64,000 nucleotides of DNA from Flavihumibacter sp. ZG627 (GTDB lineage Bacteria; Bacteroidota; Bacteroidia; Chitinophagales; Chitinophagaceae), in assembly GCF_000814325.1 (NCBI RefSeq), contig NZ_JPHF01000002.1, positions 62,001 to 126,000 on the forward strand, written 5' to 3'. How positions within the stretch are numbered: the first letter of the stretch is position 1; each line of letters opens with the position of its first letter. The translations under genes were made by a program, and so were the position numbers. Positions 26,407 to 35,305 of the stretch are shown here, in pieces. A model generated the notes under the pieces. The model was given only the letters and a program-made list of their open reading frames with translations, searched no databases and was not told the DNA's origin.

Positions 26407-28827
26407 TCAATACTCATTATCCTTCTCTTTATCCTTCTTTCCGCCGAAAATCTTTCTAAATAATCCTTTCTTCTTTTCTTCCTGAGGTGGTGTTGTTGGA
26501 TTCTTGCCATTTTTCTTCTCATCCTTTTTTTGATTAGCTTCCTTCAGCACCTTTTGTTCTTCTTCATCCAGTTCAGAATCTACCGGAACATTGTTGGTAT
26601 CGGGTTCCATCATATACTGATCTGCTGCTCCATTACCCTGGTCTTCACCTTCAGCACCAGGAGGAGGAGTTTGGTCAATAATATTCATGTAGTCATAAAG
26701 GGCTTCTTCCCGCATTTGTTCGGGTTGGGCAAAACGTGCATCTTTATCAATACCGAGTGTTTTATCTGCATAAACCTTCTGGAAGAAAGTCTCCCAGATA
26801 GGCCTTGCTGCCTGGCCACCATAACCTAATCCACTTTCCAGGCGGATGAATCGGTCATCTGCCCCAATCCAGGTTCCTCCAAGCAATTGCGGAGTGAATC
26901 CAATAAACCAGGCATCTGCATTATCATTAGTTGTACCCGTTTTACCAGCCATTTCTGCGGCGCCCAACCTTGACCTTAAACCTGCTGCAGTTCCAATTTC
27001 AACCGGTCCGCCAAGCATTTTTGTTGTTGTATAAGCCGATGATTCACTTATCACCTGGTTCATCTTGGTCTGGAAACTTTCCAGTACATTTCCATTACGG
27101 TCTTCTATGCGGGTAATATAAGTGGGCTTAGTACTGAAACCATGATTTGCGAACATGGTATAACCGTATAACATCTCAAACATTGAAAGATCCACCGCAC
27201 CAAGAGATATTGATGGGTAAGGATCCATCTTACTTTTGATATTAATATTATTCAGGAATTCAACAAAGCGCTTGGGACCGATCTGTTTCATTATATAAGC
27301 GGTTGCGCAGTTCATTGAATAGGTCAGAGCGCTGGCCATACTTACGGTATTGCCTTTACACTCTCCTTTAGCAGGAACAAGACCAAATCCCGGGAAATTC
27401 TGTACCACATTCTCTACCGGGGTTTCAGGCGTAAACCCGGCTTCTTCAATAGCCTGGCAATAAAGGAAAGGCTTAATGGCCGAACCTACCTGGCGTTTTG
27501 TATTGATGTTAACATGATCAAATTTATAGGTCTTAAAATCAATGCCGCCAACCCAGGCCTTTACTTCACCGGTTACAGGATCCATCACCATAAATGACGT
27601 TTGCAACATCTGACGATGGTATTTGATGGAATCCATAGGAGTCATCACGGTGTCTTTTTGCCTGCGCGAGTTCCATGCGAAAACTTTCATCGGAACTTTC
27701 TGTTTGAAGCTCGCCCTGAGTTCAGCATCAGTCATACCATCTTCCTGGCCGTTTTTCCATCTGTCGGTATTTTTCATGGCCGTTTCCAGGATTCCATTAC
27801 GTCCTTCCCAAACTTTTCCTTTTTTGATGGAGTTTTGTGCATTCAAAGCTTTTTGAAGCACTGGCATATGCTTGGCTACTGCCTCTTCCGCATATATCTG
27901 CATCCTTGGATTTATAGTGGTATAAATTCGAAGCCCATCTTTATATATATCGTAGGGATCACCTGTAGTAGGGTTTGTATTGTTTTTACACCATTGCTTG
28001 ATGTCATCACGCAGCACTTCGCGGAAATAAGGGGCCAGACCAGTATTCTCATCCATTCGTTTATAGTTCAAAACGATTGGCTTTAATTTGATCTTGCTGG
28101 CTTCCTCTTCAGTGATAAAACTATTCTCACCCATTTTGGTGATAACATGGTTTCTTCGCATCAACGCTGATTTGGGGTTACGACGCGGATTGAAGATAGT
28201 TGGTCCATTCACCATCCCTATAAGAACTGCGGATTCCTCTATGTTTAAACGGTCGGGTTCCTTGCTGAAAAAGGTAAGAGAAGCATTCCGGATGCCATAC
28301 ATGTTGTCACTGAATGGTACCACATTAAGGTATAGCGCCAATATTTCCTGTTTGGTGAAATTCCTTTCCAGCTTAATGGCAATGATCCATTCTTTCAATT
28401 TCTGGATCACCCTGGTTATAGGATTCCGGGCCCTCTCCGAGAACATATTCAGCGCAAGCTGTTGTGTAATGGTACTGCCACCGCCTTTACTTCCTAAGAA
28501 TGCAACTGCACGAATAACACCTTTTCCGTCGATCCCTGAATGATCATAAAACCTTTCATCTTCGGTTGCCACAAGCGCATTGATGGCATGCTTTGAAATA
28601 TCCCGAAAATCTACATTACTTCGATTTCCACGGTCCCTGAAATACTTGCCCATCAACGTACCGTCTGCCGCATAAACTTCAGTAGCCTGTAGAATGGTGG
28701 GATTCTCCAATTCACTCAAAGAGGGGAGTTTTCCAAATACCCCCATATAGATCATCAGGAGAAGTAGGGCAAATGCTGCGAAACCAATAAAAAAAATCTT
28801 CCAGAAAACGCGGATTGTTTGTTTCAT
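26407..28827 (-). CDS. Penicillin-binding protein 1A (transglycosylase/transpeptidase)
   Basis: 806 residues. One N-terminal membrane helix (FWKIFFIGFAAFALLLLMIYMGVF), a GT51 glycosyltransferase domain with ATEDERFYDHSGIDGKGVIRA and GGSTITQQLALNMF, and a transpeptidase domain with GSAIKPFLY (catalytic Ser), SMNCA and KTGTTNDNADAWFIGFTP. The C-terminal ~100 residues are low-complexity, acidic then Lys-rich, ending in a basic tail. Bifunctional cell-wall polymerase. Stands alone, facing the PorW-like gene upstream on the same strand. Confidence 0.95.
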   Translation of the reverse strand: MKQTIRVFWKIFFIGFAAFALLLLMIYMGVFGKLPSLSELENPTILQATEVYAADGTLMGKYFRDRGNRSNVDFRDISKHAINALVATEDERFYDHSGIDGKGVIRAVAFLGSKGGGSTITQQLALNMFSERARNPITRVIQKLKEWIIAIKLERNFTKQEILALYLNVVPFSDNMYGIRNASLTFFSKEPDRLNIEESAVLIGMVNGPTIFNPRRNPKSALMRRNHVITKMGENSFITEEEASKIKLKPIVLNYKRMDENTGLAPYFREVLRDDIKQWCKNNTNPTTGDPYDIYKDGLRIYTTINPRMQIYAEEAVAKHMPVLQKALNAQNSIKKGKVWEGRNGILETAMKNTDRWKNGQEDGMTDAELRASFKQKVPMKVFAWNSRRQKDTVMTPMDSIKYHRQMLQTSFMVMDPVTGEVKAWVGGIDFKTYKFDHVNINTKRQVGSAIKPFLYCQAIEEAGFTPETPVENVVQNFPGFGLVPAKGECKGNTVSMASALTYSMNCATAYIMKQIGPKRFVEFLNNINIKSKMDPYPSISLGAVDLSMFEMLYGYTMFANHGFSTKPTYITRIEDRNGNVLESFQTKMNQVISESSAYTTTKMLGGPVEIGTAAGLRSRLGAAEMAGKTGTTNDNADAWFIGFTPQLLGGTWIGADDRFIRLESGLGYGGQAARPIWETFFQKVYADKTLGIDKDARFAQPEQMREEALYDYMNIIDQTPPPGAEGEDQGNGAADQYMMEPDTNNVPVDSELDEEEQKVLKEANQKKDEKKNGKNPTTPPQEEKKKGLFRKIFGGKKDKEKDNEY

Positions 28828-28898
28828 ATACGATCAATGACTTGGTAAATGATATTTCAAAAATTACGCCTGATTTTGCCGTCCTGAATTTTAAACGG

Positions 28899-31841
28899 TT
28901 AAAATTGCCCGGGGAATAGCTGTTCAAGGAAATTCCTGTATTCAGGCAGGTTTTTGTTGGCGATAAGAAGGTTCATATTGTCTTCCGCAACGGGCATGAA
29001 GTAATATTTATCAGATTTTAACCAGGGAATAATATCCTTATCGGCCTGCACCTTCGCCTTAGCAATATAGTCGATGGCTTGCTGTTCGTTGGAAAAACCC
29101 CTGATGGTGACCATATTTACTTTTTCAGTGAGGGAAACGATCAGGACGTTCATAGGCTGATTGTAATAGGTCTCCTTATTGTAACGCGTAAATGCATTGC
29201 GCGATTCATTTACATATACAGGGTCAACATCATTGAGAACCACTACCACAAAATGCGGTTGTGCAGAATGCCGGCTGAACATTGTTTTTAATTCGGGCGC
29301 CTTTTTATCAAGCCTGTTCTTATCTATTTCTTTCTTTTCTTTTGCAACATCCCTCGTGGTTGCGGCCTTTATTTCCGGATCTTCGGGTTCTTTTTTAGTA
29401 GTAATATCCGGAAGGGCCACAGTACTGTCCTCGGCTGGCCTCTCAACATCCAGATTAGTGAGATATTCTTCAATCTCCTTCCTTCGCTTCAATACATCAA
29501 TCATATTGTTGACCTTAGCAGCTAACCCGTGATCGGGGAATTGTGAACTGATCTGTTGCAGCCTTTGTATTGCCACACTATCCGACTGCTGCCGGATATG
29601 GTAAACAGCTTCTATATATAACAACTGAGGAGTCCAGTAATGGCTTCCGTAAACACTATCCGCTTTTTGCTTGGCAGCTAAAGCTTCATCAAACTTTCCG
29701 GATATAAACTGATTATAGATTTCATCATAGGTGGTGGTGGCTTTTCTGGAGATCGCGCTATCTTCCAACTGTACTCCCAGAGGATCTGAAATCAGTTTTG
29801 TTTGTCGGCTTCCGGGAAACTCAGTAGTTAGCCGATTTTTCATCTCTGATACCATATCTGACCTGCCCATCATCCGGTAACATATAGCCAGGTTATATAA
29901 AATGTCAATTTCCTGGACATTTCCCGGGAATCGCTGCAGCAGTTTTTCATATTCAGTTGCGGCAGTTTCATAATCTTCCAACCGGTTCTGTGCCGTATAG
30001 GCAAGCAGGTATCCCGCCTGGAGTATAGAGTCATTGGATATTTTCAGCATTTCCGGTGTCGTAGGTATCCTGCTCAGCAATCCCTCTACAGTTGTTTCAT
30101 CAATTGCATCTGTTGTAACTACAGAGCTTGTATCCGGATTATCTTTCGTGAATCCGGGAGCCGTCGCAGCCGCACTTCTTCGCCAGTTATCGGCATTTGC
30201 CCGGTTACCCCATTTGGACCGGAACTCGCTGAATCCTCTCGATTTAAGTGCATTATTATAGAAATACCAATCACCGCTTGCCTGGCCTCCAAAGAGATCT
30301 GTCGGAACATTGTTGCCAAGCTGCGACAAAACGGGGTTGGGACCTCCACCAGCTATCTCATCTTCTTTTATTCCCCGCTGCCGGCGGAGTTGCCTGGCCT
30401 GTTTTTTCAGGAATTCATTTCGTTCTGCTTCTGGCATGGCCGCCAGTTTCTGCAGACTATCCTGTCTCGATATTATTCCATATTGAGTTGCCAGTATACC
30501 TAATACATCCTTCCTCTCTTCAATAAAAGCAGACATTGTATCAGGGAGATTTCCCATTTGCAGACTGTCGTAATAATTTTTTGCGGGCAAGTATTCTCTC
30601 TGGTCAAATGATAATCCAGCCAATAAAAGATAGCTTCTGGAATGCTGGTATGGATTATCAGGGGTGTTGTATTTGATACTCCTGAGCAGATTAGCTTTTG
30701 CCTCAGCCCATTTCTCCCGCTTGATCTCCAGTTTGGCTATCGTATAATATATCAGATCACGATAATTGGAGTACCGCTCCCGTTTAGCCATTTTTAATAG
30801 TGCATCAATAGCCGATTGCCAGTCGGCCTTATCAAGACTGTCTACCTGTTGAGCGATCTGTAACTGTGCAGCCACTTCCATTACAGGGTTTATGGTGTGT
30901 TTTATCGATAGCCTGAAAGCATCTTTGGCCTGCTCAGGCTTGGATGATCTTTCATAGAGTTGACCTAAGAGGAACTCCCATCGGGCCAGTTGTGGCTTGT
31001 CATCGGCTGCCGGAAGAGCATTCTCAAGATAAAAGGCGGCACTATCATATTGCTGCTGCTGGTAAAACCACCAGGCGGTCACTTCCGCAAGCTCCGGTTC
31101 TAATCTTTCCGGTAAGAGTGGGTCCTGTTTGAGTGTCTGGATGAGGGAAGCTGCTGTGCTCATCTCATTATTCTGGATATGCGTTCTCACCAGCCAAACA
31201 AGTGCGTCATTTCTATTAGGAGGTTCGGAAAATGCCCTGTCGATAATATTACGGTCTTCCTCCGTGGCAACTTTCATGGCATTTCCACCCTCATTTGCAT
31301 TACTTGCGATCACCTTGTCAAATCCATCTGCTTCCTTAGGAGAGAATGCATAATTCATATATTGGAAAGTCATCCAGGCAGTGTCTAACGTATTACGGAA
31401 ATAATATGCCTGACCCATCAACAGGTATAGATTGTCCATCCAGTTGCTTCGCAGGTCGTGCAAAAGGATGCCTGCGTTTACCTTATAAATTACCGAGTCG
31501 AGCTCCGTTCTTTGATTAGATGTATTTTCTATACTGTAATCATAGAAGGAGAGGAGCTGTTCATAATCATCGAGGTGCTGTGCCCTTGCCGAAGCGATCA
31601 CCTGGTTGAGCTTGGCAGTGGCATTGAAAGCATAATTGTAGTGGGTGAAAGTATTCTGGAAGAATCGCCTGGGGAGATTGAATTTCTTATCGCCTGTTTT
31701 TTCTGACCTGAGTATACGATTCTCGTACTTCTTTGGTTTCTTCATATCCGGGTCGAGCGTAGGTTGCCCTATCCCCCACAAATAACATGTCAGGAAAACA
31801 AGGGAAAGAATAAGGTGGTGAATGCCCCGGCTTTTGATCAT
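28899..31841 (-). CDS. TPR protein, PorW/SprE-like (T9SS/gliding)
   Basis: 980 residues from the ATG at 31841; the frame extends 39 codons upstream without a better start. An N-terminal hydrophobic segment (HHLILSLVFLTCYLWGIGQ) is a signal peptide, possibly lipidated. The region KKYENRILRSEKTG ... FFQNTFTHYNYAFNATAKLNQVI and the TPR series that follows (about residues 100-750) resemble SprE/PorW of the type IX secretion system. A charged linker and a C-terminal domain of about 130 residues (HFVVVVLNDVDPVYVNESRNAFTRYN) complete it. The T9SS-sorted protein at 12977-14146 agrees with a working T9SS. Family assignment is from memory of conserved blocks. Confidence 0.75.
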   Translation of the reverse strand: MIKSRGIHHLILSLVFLTCYLWGIGQPTLDPDMKKPKKYENRILRSEKTGDKKFNLPRRFFQNTFTHYNYAFNATAKLNQVIASARAQHLDDYEQLLSFYDYSIENTSNQRTELDSVIYKVNAGILLHDLRSNWMDNLYLLMGQAYYFRNTLDTAWMTFQYMNYAFSPKEADGFDKVIASNANEGGNAMKVATEEDRNIIDRAFSEPPNRNDALVWLVRTHIQNNEMSTAASLIQTLKQDPLLPERLEPELAEVTAWWFYQQQQYDSAAFYLENALPAADDKPQLARWEFLLGQLYERSSKPEQAKDAFRLSIKHTINPVMEVAAQLQIAQQVDSLDKADWQSAIDALLKMAKRERYSNYRDLIYYTIAKLEIKREKWAEAKANLLRSIKYNTPDNPYQHSRSYLLLAGLSFDQREYLPAKNYYDSLQMGNLPDTMSAFIEERKDVLGILATQYGIISRQDSLQKLAAMPEAERNEFLKKQARQLRRQRGIKEDEIAGGGPNPVLSQLGNNVPTDLFGGQASGDWYFYNNALKSRGFSEFRSKWGNRANADNWRRSAAATAPGFTKDNPDTSSVVTTDAIDETTVEGLLSRIPTTPEMLKISNDSILQAGYLLAYTAQNRLEDYETAATEYEKLLQRFPGNVQEIDILYNLAICYRMMGRSDMVSEMKNRLTTEFPGSRQTKLISDPLGVQLEDSAISRKATTTYDEIYNQFISGKFDEALAAKQKADSVYGSHYWTPQLLYIEAVYHIRQQSDSVAIQRLQQISSQFPDHGLAAKVNNMIDVLKRRKEIEEYLTNLDVERPAEDSTVALPDITTKKEPEDPEIKAATTRDVAKEKKEIDKNRLDKKAPELKTMFSRHSAQPHFVVVVLNDVDPVYVNESRNAFTRYNKETYYNQPMNVLIVSLTEKVNMVTIRGFSNEQQAIDYIAKAKVQADKDIIPWLKSDKYYFMPVAEDNMNLLIANKNLPEYRNFLEQLFPGQF

Positions 31842-31895
31842 TAGCGCAATGATAAATTGATAATAACTCTCACACAAGAAAATTATTTTAAAGTT

Positions 31896-31912
31896 AGCCA
31901 AATTATTTGGCT
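31896..31912. promoter_or_regulatory. Inverted repeat AGCCAAA-TTA-TTTGGCT in a divergent promoter region
   Basis: Perfect 7-bp arms with a 3-base spacer in the 122-bp gap between the divergent PorW-like gene and the 31964 gene. It could be an operator; no regulator is identifiable. Confidence 0.3.
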
Positions 31913-31963
31913 CGAATTTTATGTAAGTTGTGGCGGCTTTTTTACTGAAACTGAACAATTTTA

Positions 31964-32359
31964 ATGTCCGAGAGCAATACGAATACCACCTTTAAACGTT
32001 TACGTAATAGGTATCGCCTGGTGGTGATGAATGATGACACATACGAAGAGGTCGTAACTTTCAAACTGTCGAGATTAAGTGTGTATATCGGGTTGAGTAC
32101 CATTTTCATGTTACTGACGGGGCTAACGGTAGCGCTTATCGTTTTTACCCCCCTGAAAATGTATATTCCCGGCTATGGCAGTGCCAATGCTACCCGCGAG
32201 TTACGCCAGCTGAAAATAAAAACCGACTCCCTGGAGCAGGCAATGCAGTACAGGGAGCAGTATTTGAATAGTATAAAAGGGGTATTGCAGGGAGATACCA
32301 GTATTAAACTGGATACTACCGCATTAAATATTCCGGTAACCGAAATAACTACAGACTAA
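31964..32359 (+). CDS. Single-pass membrane protein, N-terminal anchor of the M23 type without peptidase
   Basis: 131 residues: a basic cytoplasmic N-terminus (FKRLRNRYRLVVMNDDTYEEVVTFKLSRLSVYI), one membrane helix (LSTIFMLLTGLTVALIVFTPL), the motif KMYIPGYGSANATRELRQLKIKTDSLEQAM, and a short periplasmic coiled-coil tail. In other Bacteroidota this N-terminal block heads M23/LytM peptidases encoded next to bactofilin; here the peptidase domain is absent and the stop is followed 10 bases later by bactofilin. It could be a scaffold that links bactofilin to the wall. The partner role is inferred from the neighbour. Confidence 0.65.
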   Translation: MSESNTNTTFKRLRNRYRLVVMNDDTYEEVVTFKLSRLSVYIGLSTIFMLLTGLTVALIVFTPLKMYIPGYGSANATRELRQLKIKTDSLEQAMQYREQYLNSIKGVLQGDTSIKLDTTALNIPVTEITTD

Positions 32360-32369
32360 AATCCAGACT

Positions 32370-32777
32370 ATGTTCAACGGAAAATCCAAATCAGAATTTG
32401 CTGCAGAAACCGGTGGCAACAGTACCAATCTTATCGGCAACGGCACTACGCTTAAAGGGGATATCACCTGCAATGGCGATCTTCGTATTGACGGCACCCT
32501 CATTGGTAATATCAATAGTACCGCCAAGGTGGTGATAGGCGCCAACGGATTGGTAGAAGGTGATATACATTGCCAGCAGGCCGATGTAATGGGCAAAATT
32601 GTGGGAACCATCAAGATCAAAGAGCTATTACAGCTTAAGGCCAGTGCAGTTGTTAATGGAAACATTTACGCGGGCAAATTGCAGATTGAACCAGCTGCAA
32701 CATTTAATGGTGCCTGTCATATGGGCTCCGAGCCGGCTACAGTTATAAATGAAAAGCAGAAAGACAAAGCAGCCTGA
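32370..32777 (+). CDS. Bactofilin (polymer-forming cytoskeletal protein)
   Basis: 135 residues forming the right-handed beta-helix DUF583 domain: LIGNGTTLKGDITCNGDLRIDGTLIGNINSTAKVVIGANGLVEGDI ... LKASAVVNGNIYAGKLQIEPAATFNGACHMG. Bactofilins polymerise without nucleotides and organise cell shape and wall enzymes. The last 29 bases overlap the start of the AtpZ-like gene. Confidence 0.92.
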   Translation: MFNGKSKSEFAAETGGNSTNLIGNGTTLKGDITCNGDLRIDGTLIGNINSTAKVVIGANGLVEGDIHCQQADVMGKIVGTIKIKELLQLKASAVVNGNIYAGKLQIEPAATFNGACHMGSEPATVINEKQKDKAA

Positions 32778-32997
32778 AGGTAAAACTCCCTGGATGAGAT
32801 ATATAGGACTGGGAACCCAGTTGATGGCCGCCCTGGCTTTATCTGTGTGGGCAGGCATCTGGATCGACCAGCGCTTAGCTATTGCTATGCCCCTATTGGT
32901 TTGGATCTTACCTTTGCTGGTATTGGCTGTTACCATTTTCAAACTGGTAAAAGAAACAGCCGCCAAACCAGATGGAAAAGACAAGTTCCCCCAGTAG
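32749..32997 (+). CDS. AtpZ/AtpI-family membrane protein
   Basis: 82 residues with two membrane helices (LGTQLMAALALSVWAGIWIDQ and MPLLVWILPLLVLAVTIFKLVK). The GLGTQLMAALALSVWAGIWID pattern is typical of AtpZ, a factor encoded at the head of F1Fo ATP synthase operons. Overlaps bactofilin by 29 bases and the next gene by 26, which suggests translational coupling. No ATP synthase subunits follow inside the window. Confidence 0.78.
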   Translation: MKSRKTKQPEGKTPWMRYIGLGTQLMAALALSVWAGIWIDQRLAIAMPLLVWILPLLVLAVTIFKLVKETAAKPDGKDKFPQ

Positions 32998-33367
32998 AAA
33001 ACCATTTCGCCTTATCACCTTCGCTTTTGCTCTTGTGAATATCCTGCTGATCGTTTTCAGGAGCCGCCTTGAGCCATGGGGACTCGACACAAATGTGCTG
33101 CTCTATGGAAATATTTTCCTCTTCCTTATTTTTCTGATCAGTGGCTGGATGCATTTTAGTGCCGCCGGCAATAAATCCACCCTGGTTTTCATGCGTAGTA
33201 TGTATGGGGGGATGATCCTCAAATTGTTTGGCATCGCCATTGCCGCATTCATCTATATATATATTGCACGCGAAAACGTGAATAAGCCAGCCCTTTTTGG
33301 CTTTATGTTCTTATACTTGCTCTATACCTTTATAGAATTAAGGATAGTTTTGAAGCAAACCAAGTGA
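32972..33367 (+). CDS. Four-helix membrane protein, possibly AtpI/DUF6168-like
   Basis: 131 residues with four hydrophobic segments (LITFAFALVNILLIVF, VLLYGNIFLFLIFLISGWMHF, MILKLFGIAIAAFIYIYIA, ALFGFMFLYLLYTFIEL). In Bacteroidota a protein of this size and topology often sits between AtpZ and the ATP synthase a subunit. Here it is followed by a SprT-like gene instead. No catalytic motif; function not assigned. Confidence 0.6.
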   Translation: MEKTSSPSRKPFRLITFAFALVNILLIVFRSRLEPWGLDTNVLLYGNIFLFLIFLISGWMHFSAAGNKSTLVFMRSMYGGMILKLFGIAIAAFIYIYIARENVNKPALFGFMFLYLLYTFIELRIVLKQTK

Positions 33368-33373
33368 CCCGAA

Positions 33374-34006
33374 ATGCCTAAGAAGGAATATCCCTTACAA
33401 CAGTTGTCTCATTTCTTACCCCCAGGCTCTTTCGAGATGGTAGCGGCATACCTGCATTCTTATAAAGTTCATTTATCTATCACCCGCGAAAGGCGTACCG
33501 TGCTGGGCGACTACCGTCATGCCCACCAGGACCGAAATCATCGCATCTCGGTAAATGGTAACCTGAATCCATATGCCTTCCTGATTACACTGATACACGA
33601 ACTGGCCCATCTCGTTACGTTCGAAAAATTCGGTAACCGGGTGCTTTCCCATGGCAAAGAATGGAAACAGGTATATAGGTCACTCCTGGAAAACTTCCTG
33701 GGAAAACAACTTTTTCCTGCCGATGTGGAACAGGCTCTGCTGCGCAGTCTTCATGATCTTCCCGCAAGTAGCTGTGCCGATGAACCCCTGATGCGGGTAT
33801 TACGAAATCACGATCATCCGGATGAACGTGGCACACTCGTGGAGGAGATCCAGGAAGGGGCGCTCTTTGCAATTGAAGGTGGGAGAATGTTCCGTAAGGG
33901 GAAAAAACTTCGGAAGCGCTACCAGTGTAAGGAATTAGCAACCGGAAAGTTGTACCTTTTCAGTGGCCTCTATGAGGTTTACCCTGCAGGTAATGAGGTC
34001 GCCTGA
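33374..34006 (+). CDS. SprT-like zinc metalloprotease-fold protein
   Basis: 210 residues. The zinc motif HELAH in FLITLIHELAHLVTFEKFG, followed by SHGKEWKQVYRSLLENFLG, is the SprT-like signature; a C-terminal beta-rich part ends YQCKELATGKLYLFSGLYEVYPAG. SprT-like proteins resemble the eukaryotic Spartan protease, but bacterial substrates are not established. It starts 6 bases after the preceding membrane protein gene. Confidence 0.82.
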   Translation: MPKKEYPLQQLSHFLPPGSFEMVAAYLHSYKVHLSITRERRTVLGDYRHAHQDRNHRISVNGNLNPYAFLITLIHELAHLVTFEKFGNRVLSHGKEWKQVYRSLLENFLGKQLFPADVEQALLRSLHDLPASSCADEPLMRVLRNHDHPDERGTLVEEIQEGALFAIEGGRMFRKGKKLRKRYQCKELATGKLYLFSGLYEVYPAGNEVA

Positions 34007-34030
34007 TTCAATCACCAGCTAACAGTTATT

Positions 34031-34573
34031 ATGAAAAAAGGATTTTTTGCCCTTGGGTTCCTGCTTTTAAGTTGCCTTTGCCTGAAGGCACAAACCGAAA
34101 AAGGGGATTGGCTTGTAGGAGGAAACTTTACCCTTAATACCTCTAACAATACAACCATCAGCCTGAATCCATCCGCAGGTCATTTCTTTGCCAAAAATCT
34201 GGCGGGAGGCGGAACCATCCGGTTACTCTATGATAAATCAGGTGATAATTCATCCACGGTCTTTGGTATCGGCCCATTTATTCGCTACTATTTCGGAAAG
34301 TCTAACCTCAAGCCCTTCCTGATGAGCGAGTACCTTTTCACTTCCACCAAATTGTCATTTGACGGAAACACGAATACAGAGAATGGAGCTGATTTTTTTA
34401 TTGGCCCCGGTCTCGCCGCTTTTGTTAATGATAATGTTGCTATTGAAACAATTGTGGGATATACCAATACAAAAATAAAAGGCTTTGATTCCGATGGTGG
34501 ACTCGCCATTCGTATTGGCTTCCAGGTATATTTATCGCCGCGTGGAATTGTTGATACTTACAAATCGCAATGA
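34031..34573 (+). CDS. Small outer-membrane beta-barrel protein
   Basis: 180 residues with signal peptide ending LCLKAQ, then alternating amphipathic strands (WLVGGNFTLNTSNNTTISLNPSAGHFFAKNLAGGGTIRLLY, GIGPFIRYYFG, ADFFIGPGLAAFVNDNVAIETIVGYTNT). This is the outer membrane protein beta-barrel fold with about eight strands. Function unknown. Convergent with the GNAT gene 2 bases beyond. Confidence 0.78.
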   Translation: MKKGFFALGFLLLSCLCLKAQTEKGDWLVGGNFTLNTSNNTTISLNPSAGHFFAKNLAGGGTIRLLYDKSGDNSSTVFGIGPFIRYYFGKSNLKPFLMSEYLFTSTKLSFDGNTNTENGADFFIGPGLAAFVNDNVAIETIVGYTNTKIKGFDSDGGLAIRIGFQVYLSPRGIVDTYKSQ

Positions 34574-34575
34574 TC

Positions 34576-35058
34576 TCAGAGCGATTTAAGCATCCACACA
34601 TCGCATCCGAAATGTCCTGAATTGCCCAGCGGACCATCCAGGTAATGGAAGCCGAACCTCTCATAAACACTTACGGCCTTTCTCAGTTCAGGCATAGTTT
34701 CCAGGTAAACATGTGTATAGCCCGCTGTGCGGGCCTCATCTAAGCATTGGCTGATAAGCTTTCGACCCAGCCCCCTTCCCCTTGCAGAAGGATCGAGGTA
34801 CATCTTAACCAACTCGGAATAACCAGGGGGAAGTCCCTCAGTTGGATAGATTCCTGCTCCACCTATTATTACCCCATCCTGTTCTGCCACATAATAGAAA
34901 CTTCCGGGATGTTGAAAAAGATCAGACAAACGATCTGTGGATTCGTCGAAATAAACGGTGCCTGGCTTATTTGCCCCGAATTCTGCGAGAGCAGAGCGGA
35001 TGATTTTGGCGAGCGCGGAATTGTCGCGGGCCTCTATGGGCCTGATCACTGGGTTCAT
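34576..35058 (-). CDS. GNAT family N-acetyltransferase
   Basis: 160 residues. The acetyl-CoA binding loop LDPSARGRGLGRKLISQCLDEAR is clear, followed by the beta-bulge GYTHVYLETMPELRKAVSVYERFGFHYLD. The N-terminal VIRPIEARDNSALAKIIRSAL is the usual first strand and helix. Substrate unknown. The last codons (VWMLKSL) reach almost to the preceding convergent gene. Confidence 0.88.
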   Translation of the reverse strand: MNPVIRPIEARDNSALAKIIRSALAEFGANKPGTVYFDESTDRLSDLFQHPGSFYYVAEQDGVIIGGAGIYPTEGLPPGYSELVKMYLDPSARGRGLGRKLISQCLDEARTAGYTHVYLETMPELRKAVSVYERFGFHYLDGPLGNSGHFGCDVWMLKSL

Positions 35059-35090
35059 GTAACAAAACTACAAAACCAGAGTCAATGCGC

Positions 35091-35249
35091 TTAGCCAATG
35101 ATCATTACCGCCACCGAGTAGAACAACACCAGTGAGGTAAAAATGGCTGCCAGGAATATTTTTTCAGCATGTTTCATAATGAACCGCTTTTGCCAATAAC
35201 GTGCCAGAACCAGGGATATTATAAATATGGGTAAATAATTACCATGCAT
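35091..35249 (-). CDS. Possible small membrane protein (52 residues)
   Basis: A 52-codon ORF (ATG at 35249, TAA at 35091-35093) reading MHGNYLPIFIISLVLARYWQ, a basic loop KRFIMKHAEK, then IFLAAIFTSLVLFYSVAVMIIG. It is two membrane helices separated by basic residues. It fills the gap upstream of the GNAT gene on the same strand and lies divergent to the TonB receptor. A shorter form could start at the internal Met (MKHAEK). Too short for statistics; support comes from its hydrophobic pattern only. Confidence 0.4.
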   Translation of the reverse strand: MHGNYLPIFIISLVLARYWQKRFIMKHAEKIFLAAIFTSLVLFYSVAVMIIG

Positions 35250-35269
35250 TGGAAATGGAGGAATTATAT

Positions 35270-35305
35270 TAAATTTGTCTAAAAATAAATTTAGACACGC
35301 CTAAA
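35270..35305 (+). promoter_or_regulatory. Promoter with overlapping metal-regulator-like operator
   Basis: A -7 element TAAATTTG (35270-35277, exact TAnnTTTG) has TTGG at 35249-35252 as -33, about 18 bases upstream. Overlapping its last bases is a perfect dyad TGTCTAAA-AATAAA-TTTAGACA (35276-35297), and a second dyad TTTAG-N6-CTAAA (35290-35305) shares its right arm. The TTTAG/CTAAA arms resemble DtxR/MntR-family sites. The gene start is at 35310. A bound repressor would cover the -7 and transcription start. Confidence 0.55.

Noticed and set aside
27601-28086. 161-codon open frame antisense to PBP1A
   Set aside because: Shadow of the PBP1A gene; composition rich in Phe/His/Ile as expected from reverse-complement reading.
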